This document shows, in pieces, positions 7,581 to 11,847 of a stretch of DNA of 11,847 nucleotides. Every line of letters starts with the position of its first letter. Positions within the stretch are counted from its first letter, which is position 1. The stretch is from Sedimentisphaerales bacterium (GTDB lineage Bacteria; Planctomycetota; Phycisphaerae; Sedimentisphaerales; SG8-4). The stretch is taken from positions 1 through 11,847 of the forward strand of contig JAFGCA010000825.1 in assembly GCA_016932895.1 (NCBI GenBank). Reading direction: 5' to 3'. Under the pieces are notes generated by a model. The model saw nothing but the letters and a program-made list of their open reading frames with translations, was not told the origin of the DNA and searched no databases. Position numbers and translations under genes: made by a program.

Positions 7581-9617
7581 ATGATCTCAACGACATTGCT
7601 CGCAGCCGTGCGGGTCTCCCCGATCGATACGGCGATCGTATGGATATACCTCATCGGTATCATGGTGGTTGGCATTGCAGTGGGGTACCGAAGGCATGCT
7701 TCCAGCGAGCAGTTCTTTCTCGCGGGCAAGACGCTTCCATGGCCGATGGTTGGTGCGGCCCTGTTTACGGCCAATATCTCGACGATCCATCTGGTCGGCC
7801 TTTCGGCCTCGGGCTTCGGCGAGGGAATTGTCGTCGGCAATTTCGAGTGGATGGCCGCGTTCTGCCTGATCGTACTTGGTCTGATCTTCGTCCCATTCTA
7901 TCTGCGGACGAAAATCAGTACCCTGCCCGAGTTTCTTGAGAGACGATACAACAAGACTTGCAGAATGATCCTGGCGGTGGTCTCCATCTGGTCGGCGCTT
8001 TTGGTTCACATTGGTGTGAGTCTGTTCGCCGGCGCGACCGTGTTCAAGTACTTCTTCGGGATCGACCCAACCGTTGCGATTGTCATCATCGCGGGCATCA
8101 CGGCGGTCTATACGATCCTTGGAGGCCTCAAGGCCGTGGTCGTCACGGACACGATCCAGGCGGCGGTGCTGTTGCTGGGCTGCATTCTGTTGACGGTGTT
8201 CGGGTTGAAGGCCGTCGGCAACCTGGGCATCCACAGTTGGGCGGACTTGCGGGCCGTCACGAAGCCGGACCAGCTCAGCATGGTGCATTCGCTCAGAGAC
8301 GCCAACGGCAACCTCAATTCGTATTCCTGGTTTACCGTCATGATCGGATACCACGTGCTGGGCATCTGGTACTGGTGTACCGATCAAACGATAGTCCAGA
8401 AAACGCTCGGCGCTAAAGACATGCGAAACGCCGAATTGGGAGCGATCTTCGCCGGGGTCTTGAAGGTCCTGCCTTTGTTCATCATGGTCTTCCCCGGCGT
8501 TCTTGCCTATGTGCTTTTCAAGTCTGAGATCGGCGATCCCAATGACACGCTGGTGGTGATGGTGGACAAATTGCTGCCCCCGGCCCTGAAGGGGCTGTTC
8601 GCCGCAGGGCTTCTGGCGGCGGTCATGAGTACGGTTGAGGCTGCCTTGAACAGCACCGCTACAGTGACCGCTGATGATATCGTCCGGAACATCCGGCCCG
8701 ATATCAAGGACAGTACGCTCGTTCTCATCGGTCGCATCACGGCGGGCGTCGTCATTGTCTTTGCGATGATATGGTCTCCCTTCTGCGGGCGTTTTGAGAA
8801 TATCTTTGTGGTGATCAACCAGGTGCCCATGATGTTCGCTCCCGCGGTGACGACCGTGTTCGTGCTGGGGGTGTTCTGGAAGCGCGGCACCAAACAAGCG
8901 GCCGTAACCACGTTCGCGGCGGGCATTCTCGTCGGCTTTGTTTACTTCCTGGCCGATCTGCCCCACGATGTCAGCGCTGCCGATGCGATGCCTGCCATAC
9001 AAGCCAAACGCGTGGGCGCAAGCAAGATCGTAGAACAATGGGCGGCGGTTTCGAGGCAGGACATAACGGCGGCCCTTGACGCGGGCATCCCGGCTGACAA
9101 GGTCGTCAAGGATTGGCAGCAGATCCCCAACAACGTCACAAAGGCCGTCATTGCCGAAAACGAGTGGAGCGAGGAGGATGAACCCAGGCAGATGGTGGCG
9201 GACCACTATGTCGCTTTGCCTGCGCATGTTCTGCGGCCGGCGCTGGAAGCGGGAGCGATACCGGAAGACCAGATCGTCCTGACAGAGGGTGCCGTTCCTG
9301 AGAACGAATTGACCGCAGCAATCTCCGCCGGCGCGCTGCCACAGCGCTGGATGGTGTCGAACTACGGCCATATCACACATGGCCTGGGGGTCCCATTCAT
9401 GATGATGGGGCTTATCCTGTTGGTGATGTGCATAGCCGTCTATACGGTCGTCAGCCTGGCGACACCAGCGCCGACTCCAGAGGAACTCGAGAAAATGGGC
9501 TGGCGTCCGCCGCTCGAGGTCCTGACGGAAAGGAAGATCAGCGGCTTGTTCGACCCTCGAATTGTGGCCATCGGGCTGGTCGTCCTGATGGTGATTCTCT
9601 ACGTGCTTTTGAGATAG
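7581..9617 (+). CDS. SGLT-type sodium/solute symporter (SSS family) with a large repeat-bearing loop
   Basis: This 678-residue inner-membrane protein of the solute:sodium symporter family (SLC5/SGLT branch) should use the sodium gradient to import a sugar or similar solute. Family signatures are YLRTKISTLPEFLERRY (about 107-123), GGLKAVVVTDTIQ (181-193), WYWCTDQTIVQKTLGAKD (from 263) and AAVMSTVEAALNSTATV (from about 346), the last covering the region of the Na2 sodium site. Near the end, TPEELEKMGW precedes the last membrane helix, as in SGLT proteins. Residues about 459-600 form a hydrophilic insertion before the penultimate helix, with degenerate internal repeats (listed separately). By SGLT topology this loop would face the periplasm. 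ATG 7581 is preferred over the TTG immediately before it, because the AAAGGA at 7568-7573 is 7 bases from the ATG. Its position after two secreted GH95 enzymes suggests import of released L-fucose or another monosaccharide; that substrate is inferred. Confidence 0.93.
   Translation: MISTTLLAAVRVSPIDTAIVWIYLIGIMVVGIAVGYRRHASSEQFFLAGKTLPWPMVGAALFTANISTIHLVGLSASGFGEGIVVGNFEWMAAFCLIVLGLIFVPFYLRTKISTLPEFLERRYNKTCRMILAVVSIWSALLVHIGVSLFAGATVFKYFFGIDPTVAIVIIAGITAVYTILGGLKAVVVTDTIQAAVLLLGCILLTVFGLKAVGNLGIHSWADLRAVTKPDQLSMVHSLRDANGNLNSYSWFTVMIGYHVLGIWYWCTDQTIVQKTLGAKDMRNAELGAIFAGVLKVLPLFIMVFPGVLAYVLFKSEIGDPNDTLVVMVDKLLPPALKGLFAAGLLAAVMSTVEAALNSTATVTADDIVRNIRPDIKDSTLVLIGRITAGVVIVFAMIWSPFCGRFENIFVVINQVPMMFAPAVTTVFVLGVFWKRGTKQAAVTTFAAGILVGFVYFLADLPHDVSAADAMPAIQAKRVGASKIVEQWAAVSRQDITAALDAGIPADKVVKDWQQIPNNVTKAVIAENEWSEEDEPRQMVADHYVALPAHVLRPALEAGAIPEDQIVLTEGAVPENELTAAISAGALPQRWMVSNYGHITHGLGVPFMMMGLILLVMCIAVYTVVSLATPAPTPEELEKMGWRPPLEVLTERKISGLFDPRIVAIGLVVLMVILYVLLR
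9024..9344 (+). repeat. Four degenerate 25-29-residue tandem repeats in the symporter loop
   Basis: Residues 482-588 of the symporter can be divided into units beginning K482 (KIVEQWAAVSRQDITAALDA), K507 (KVVKDWQQIPNNVTKAVIAE), R536 (RQMVADHYVALPAHVLRPAL) and Q564 (QIVLTEGAVPENELTAAISA), with a fifth start at RWMVSNYGHI (589). The shared pattern is a basic or polar residue, hydrophobic-V, x2-3, often W or H, a short gap, [VIL]-P, x2-3, hydrophobic, x2-3, A-[LI]-x-A-G-x-[IL]-P-x-D. Repeats 1, 3 and 4 are the clearest; repeat 2 has lost the A-G-x-P end. At the DNA level the units are diverged, so this is an old protein-level repeat, not a recent DNA duplication. Confidence 0.65.
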
Positions 9618-9672
9618 CCGGGGAGTGTGTACGAGTGAAAAAACACGTTTTGCACATTAGGGCATGCACTGA

Positions 9673-9951
9673 CAGCAAGCCCGCCATGCGGAGAAACACA
9701 AGTGGCGAGACAGACGCACCATCGAGTACTTCAAGAATCCCTACGATTTCTCGTTCGAACATTCCACGCCGGACAATCCCAACCAGGATCTGCGACTCAT
9801 CCAACGCGTATACCTGCCGACAGGAAGAGGCCCCGGTGAACACAACTGGTCCTCGCTGTACAAGCTGTGGTGGATCGCCTCGACCGCCAGTGCGTTCTTG
9901 AAAGAGTACGCCGCCGGCTCTGCCCATCTGCCGAAAAAACGCGCACGTTAA
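9673..9951 (+). pseudogene. Remnant of an unidentified gene (C-terminal part, no start codon)
   Basis: A frame beginning just after a TGA at 9670-9672 runs 92 codons to the TAA at 9949-9951. It contains YFKNPYDFSFEHSTPDNPNQ, LIQRVYLPTGRGPGEHNWSS and LYKLWWIASTASAFLKEY, ending in a basic tail. G or C is frequent at third positions, as in the neighbouring genes, and the composition looks like genuine protein. There is no in-frame ATG, GTG or TTG near the beginning, so it looks like the 3' end of a gene whose front has been lost or shifted. A GTG at 9636 preceded by GGGGAG (9619-9624) opens a different frame that could be the displaced start. I do not recognise the family. Confidence 0.45.
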
Positions 9952-10042
9952 AATAGGCAGTCTCTCTGAGACGTTCACTAACGCAAGCAGAAACACCGAG
10001 GTGAGGTGACGACCAAAAGCCTGCTCGGCGAGGCCGGAATCA

Positions 10043-10059
10043 CCCCGAATACATCGGGG
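10043..10059. terminator. Hairpin CCCCGA/TCGGGG, weak terminator candidate
   Basis: A 6-bp perfect stem (10043-10048 with 10054-10059) encloses the loop ATACA and is followed by the AT-rich ATTAATTCATG on the plus strand. There is no real T-run, so terminator function is tentative. It is about 90 bases past the gene remnant. Confidence 0.3.
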
Positions 10060-10075
10060 ATTAATTCATGTAAAA

Positions 10076-10124
10076 GGGGAGACATAGGCGCCTGTATTGT
10101 CGCTTTTCGCCACCCCGTCTCCCC
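10076..10124. repeat. Two-tier hairpin GGGGAGAC...GTCTCCCC
   Basis: A perfect 8-bp outer stem (10076-10083 with 10117-10124) and a 4-bp inner stem GGCG/CGCC (10087-10090 with 10108-10111) enclose a 17-base loop. The sequence around the left arm, AAAAGGGGAGACATAGGCGCC, is reminiscent of dispersed terminal repeats found beside Y1/REP-associated transposase genes. That link is from memory and unproven. No transposase is present here. Confidence 0.4.
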
Positions 10125-10282
10125 GCCGCCAAGTGCCTCCATTTCAATCCGTTTAGGTTTTTAGTTGCACTTGCAGCGAGCGTATCCTGACAAAAGGCCG
10201 GCGGACTGTCAATTAGGATGAATACGTATTTTACGTCATCATTCTTGACGACACCCACCGGCCCGCGCTCCAGGGGCACCGG

Positions 10283-10321
10283 TGGACTGGGGGCCGACCA
10301 TCACGGCCCACCCCCAGTCCA
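10283..10321. repeat. Strong inverted repeat TGGACTGGGGG/CCCCCAGTCCA
   Basis: The 11-bp arms (10283-10293 and 10311-10321) are perfectly complementary, with an extra GCCG/CGGC complement inside (10293-10296 with 10304-10307). No T-run follows on either strand, so a simple intrinsic terminator is unlikely. Confidence 0.6.
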
Positions 10322-10346
10322 TGCCACTGCCCGAAGCGACTGACTA

Positions 10347-10363
10347 TGGGCCGAAACGGCCCA
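10347..10363. repeat. Hairpin TGGGCCG-AAA-CGGCCCA
   Basis: A perfect 7-bp stem with a 3-base loop sits 26 bases after the longer inverted repeat. Its GGGCCG/CGGCCC core also occurs within the previous hairpin (10291-10296 and 10304-10309), so the two structures share a sequence element. Confidence 0.5.
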
Positions 10364-10490
10364 ATACGTCAAGTCATCATTTGTGATGATGGCGCACCGA
10401 TAGCCCGTGAAAATGACATGAGTGTACCCTAGAACAGGCTACATTACGTAGCGACGGGACGCCGGACGGGGTGGGCCCCGCCATGGCAGG

Positions 10491-10886
10491 CTATTTGGCG
10501 GAGCGACGAGCCGGCTTCTTGACGAGCTTATCCAGCTTGGTCCGGTCCAACACCTTCCAAATCGCGGTCTGAACGCCCTCCAAAACGGTCTCGAGGGCGT
10601 GATCGTCCCGCTTATCGGAGGCCTCGTACGGCGTATCCAGGCAGCGGACAATTTCCCCCACGGTGATCTTCTTGGAGGGCCGGGCAAGCATGTACCCCCC
10701 CTTGCGACCGCGACCGCTCACGATCAACTCGCTGTGCCGCAAATCCTGGACGATCGGATCCACGTACTTGACGCTGATGTCCAAGCGGTCCGCGACGTCG
10801 CGCGCGACCTGAGGCCCCTGTCCCTCCTGTTGGGCCAGGTCGATCATGATTCGCACACCGTTCATCGCCCGATTCGTCATTCTCAT
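10491..10886 (-). CDS. Rrf2-family transcriptional repressor without Fe-S cysteines
   Basis: This 131-residue winged-helix regulator starts at the ATG on the minus strand at 10886, preceded by AAAGGA 6 bases away. The N-terminus MRMTNRAMNGVRIMIDLA matches the Rrf2 start. VARDVADRLDISVKYVDPIV (27-46) is the recognition helix-turn-helix region, and SGRGRKGGYMLAR (57-69) is the wing signature. Fe-S sensors such as IscR carry three conserved cysteines near residues 92-104. Here the only cysteine is C82 and the corresponding stretch (about 84-105) has none. It is therefore probably not an Fe-S protein of that kind and may sense a small molecule or protein, as CymR does. A basic tail (KKPARRSAK) ends the protein. 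A promoter with two palindromic sites precedes it, which suggests autorepression. It is divergent from the AIM24-family gene, a possible target. The family is sure; the signal is unknown. Confidence 0.9.
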   Translation of the reverse strand: MRMTNRAMNGVRIMIDLAQQEGQGPQVARDVADRLDISVKYVDPIVQDLRHSELIVSGRGRKGGYMLARPSKKITVGEIVRCLDTPYEASDKRDDHALETVLEGVQTAIWKVLDRTKLDKLVKKPARRSAK

Positions 10887-10906
10887 GGCCGGTCCTTTCC
10901 TATTCA

Positions 10907-10925
10907 GTACCGTAATCTGTGGTAT
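10907..10925. promoter_or_regulatory. Operator copy 1 (GTACCGTAATCTGTGGTAT)
   Basis: This imperfect palindrome has the form GTACC-N9-GGTAT. It overlaps the end of the -10 box and the expected start site of the rrf2 promoter. It matches copy 2 at 15 of 19 positions and lies exactly 20 bp from it. The TACC-N9-GGTA form resembles sites of Rrf2/IscR-type regulators, so binding by the adjacent Rrf2 protein is the natural inference. Confidence 0.6.
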
Positions 10926-10951
10926 TGTACCATGATCTCGGGTATTGGCAA
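10924..10951 (-). promoter_or_regulatory. rrf2 promoter (-35 TTGCCA, -10 TACAAT)
   Basis: On the minus strand TTGCCA (10951-10946) and TACAAT (10929-10924) are separated by 16 bases. Each box matches 5 of 6 positions of the sigma-70 consensus. Transcription would begin near 10917, giving a leader of about 30 bases with the ribosome binding site. Confidence 0.65.
10927..10945. promoter_or_regulatory. Operator copy 2 (GTACCATGATCTCGGGTAT)
   Basis: This second palindromic copy spans the spacer between the -35 and -10 boxes of the rrf2 promoter and part of the -10 box. The 20-bp step (about two helical turns) would place two bound dimers on the same face of the DNA and block RNA polymerase. Confidence 0.6.
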
Positions 10952-11075
10952 GTCTCTTCGTGCAACTATGTAGGAATTGTGCCGGTCGGCGGTGCAAAAG
11001 ATTTCTGATGAACTCCGGCCCGAATCCGCATAGGATAGCCCAAACCTGAAAAGCCGACAATGAAAGGACTATACC

Positions 11076-11847
11076 ATGCAGTGTCACGAAGTGGATTACG
11101 AGATCAAAGGCGACGACATGCAAATCGTGGAGGTCGAGCTGGACCCGGGCGAGACCGTCGTGGCCGAAGCCGGCGCGATGAACTACATCGACGACGGCAT
11201 CAGCTTCGAGGCGAAGATGGGCGACGGTTCCAACCCCTCCGAGGGACTCATGGGCAAGCTTCTCGGGGCCGGCAAGCGGGTTCTCACGGGCGAATCCATC
11301 TTCATGACGCACTTCACCAACACCGGCTCGGGCAAGAAACGCGCCGCCTTCGCGGCCCCTTATCCGGGCAAGATCCTCCCCATTGACATGAGACAGCACG
11401 GCGGCACCCTGCTGTGCCAGAAGGACGCCTTCCTCTGTGCGGCCAAGGGCACCCGGGTGAGCATCGCCTTCACCCAGCGGCTCGGGACCGGTTTCTTCGG
11501 CGGCGAAGGCTTCATCCTCCAGAAGCTCGAAGGCGACGGCATGGCCTTCGTCCACGCCGGCGGCACCGTCGTGACCCGGGAGCTGCACGGTGAGACCCTC
11601 CGCGTCGATACCGGCTGCATCGTCGCTTTTCCCCCGGGAATCGATTACGCCATCCAGCGGGCGGGCAACCTCAAGAGCATGTTCTTCGGCGGCGAGGGCC
11701 TCTTCCTGGCGACCCTGCGCGGCAGCGGCACCGTCTATCTCCAGAGCCTGCCCTTCTCGCGCATGTGCGATCGCATCCTGGCCCACGCCCCCAGGGCCGG
11801 CGGCCGTCGCAAAGGCGAAGGCTCCATCCTCGGCGGACTCGGAGACC
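11076..11847 (+). CDS. AIM24/TIGR00266-family protein (partial at window end)
   Basis: The first 257 codons are present and the frame is still open at the right edge. The start ATG at 11076 follows GAAAGGA (11062-11068) by 7 bases; an ATG at 11060 is in another frame. The protein begins [20 protein letters not shown] and shows the family's repeated beta-strand, glycine-rich pattern: [39 protein letters not shown]-like strands, [50 protein letters not shown]. The C-terminal [11 protein letters not shown] resembles the usual glycine-rich end, so only a few residues are probably missing. No signal peptide or membrane segment is seen. Bacterial members form beta-sandwich assemblies of unknown role; the mitochondrial relative Aim24 affects inner-membrane organisation. 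It is divergent from the rrf2 gene with 189 bases between, so it may share its control. Confidence 0.85.
   Translation, partial: MQCHEVDYEIKGDDMQIVEVELDPGETVVAEAGAMNYIDDGISFEAKMGDGSNPSEGLMGKLLGAGKRVLTGESIFMTHFTNTGSGKKRAAFAAPYPGKILPIDMRQHGGTLLCQKDAFLCAAKGTRVSIAFTQRLGTGFFGGEGFILQKLEGDGMAFVHAGGTVVTRELHGETLRVDTGCIVAFPPGIDYAIQRAGNLKSMFFGGEGLFLATLRGSGTVYLQSLPFSRMCDRILAHAPRAGGRRKGEGSILGGLGD

Larger units (their letters stand above)
10221..10381 (+). repeat. Duplicated two-box motif AATACGT...GTCATCATT
   Basis: AATACGT (10221-10227) is followed after 7 bases by GTCATCATT (10235-10243). The same boxes recur as AATACGT (10363-10369) and, after 3 bases, GTCATCATT (10373-10381). Each copy is followed 12-14 bases later by CACCG. 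The first AATACGT is part of the palindrome AATACGTATT, and the second GTCATCATT forms its own hairpin with GATGATG. The copies bracket the strong hairpin at 10283-10321. Confidence 0.5.
9952..10490. other. Structured intergenic region without a supported gene
   Basis: About 540 bases lie between the gene remnant and the rrf2 stop. They hold several inverted repeats: GTCTC/GAGAC at 9960-9972, the hairpins at 10043-10059, 10076-10124, 10283-10321 and 10347-10363, and CGGGG/CCCCG at 10467-10480 just after the rrf2 stop. There is also a duplicated two-box motif. Possible short frames on the minus strand start with non-ATG codons and lack any recognisable motif. The region may be remains of a mobile or dispersed repeat, or carry a structured RNA; neither is shown. 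Confidence 0.5.

Noticed and set aside
7587..9380. A 597-codon open frame antisense to the symporter gene
   Set aside because: It mirrors codon bias in GC-rich DNA. The translation is low-complexity, rich in D, H, R and Q, with no recognisable motif, while the plus strand encodes a clear symporter.
9428..9901. A 157-codon plus-strand frame across the end of the symporter gene and the region after it
   Set aside because: It overlaps the symporter's real C-terminus in another frame, and its later part has the serine/arginine/threonine/proline-rich look of an out-of-frame translation of the 9673-9951 remnant.
10061..10279. A 72-codon minus-strand frame in the hairpin-rich region
   Set aside because: It starts with GTG, spans the two-tier hairpin and has no recognisable family. 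The DNA structure explains the region better than a gene does.
9952..10490. A CRISPR array in the repeat-containing region
   Set aside because: The repeats are two copies of a short split motif plus hairpins with unequal spacing; there is no regular repeat-spacer pattern and no cas gene.
10491..11786. A 431-codon minus-strand frame that extends the rrf2 gene upstream across the AIM24-family gene
   Set aside because: Only the last 131 residues match Rrf2 and they have their own start, ribosome binding site and promoter. The upstream part is antisense to a clear plus-strand gene and shows no family features.

Overview
The window is GC-rich (roughly 60% by eye) bacterial DNA. The mix of a membrane-anchored MutS-like ATPase, secreted GH95 glycosidases, an SGLT-type sodium symporter with a large extra loop, and an Rrf2/AIM24 pair suggests a Planctomycetota or other PVC-group bacterium. 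That placement is inference from gene content and style; there is no marker gene in the window to prove it.

Layout, left to right. At 24-1976 (+) lies a MutS-family ATPase with predicted transmembrane segments. About 400 bases without an intact gene follow (1977-2375); they hold at most a degraded minus-strand coding fragment. Then comes a same-strand carbohydrate locus: a divergent GH95-type glycosidase with signal peptide (2376-4829), 47 bases, a second and more canonical GH95 glycosidase with signal peptide (4877-7273), about 307 bases of leader with a perfect palindrome, and a sodium/solute symporter of the SGLT (SLC5) type (7581-9617). The simplest reading is that the two exported enzymes release L-fucose (or L-galactose) from glycans outside the cytoplasm and the symporter imports a released sugar. 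No cytoplasmic fucose-catabolism gene is visible here.

Downstream, 9673-9951 reads like the C-terminal end of a protein but has no start codon and no recognised family, so it is treated as a gene remnant. From 9952 to 10490 no gene is supported. The stretch is full of hairpins and contains a duplicated two-box motif, and may be debris of a mobile or dispersed repeat element.

The right end holds a divergent pair. An Rrf2-family repressor (10886-10491, minus) lacks the cysteines of Fe-S Rrf2 proteins. An AIM24/TIGR00266-family protein (11076 to the window edge, plus) faces the other way. The rrf2 promoter is covered by two tandem 19-bp imperfect palindromes 20 bp apart, a strong candidate for an autoregulatory operator. 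The most noteworthy signals are this double operator, the four-fold degenerate repeat in the loop of the symporter, the altered catalytic-Asp motif of the second GH95 protein, and the structured intergenic region at 10043-10381.
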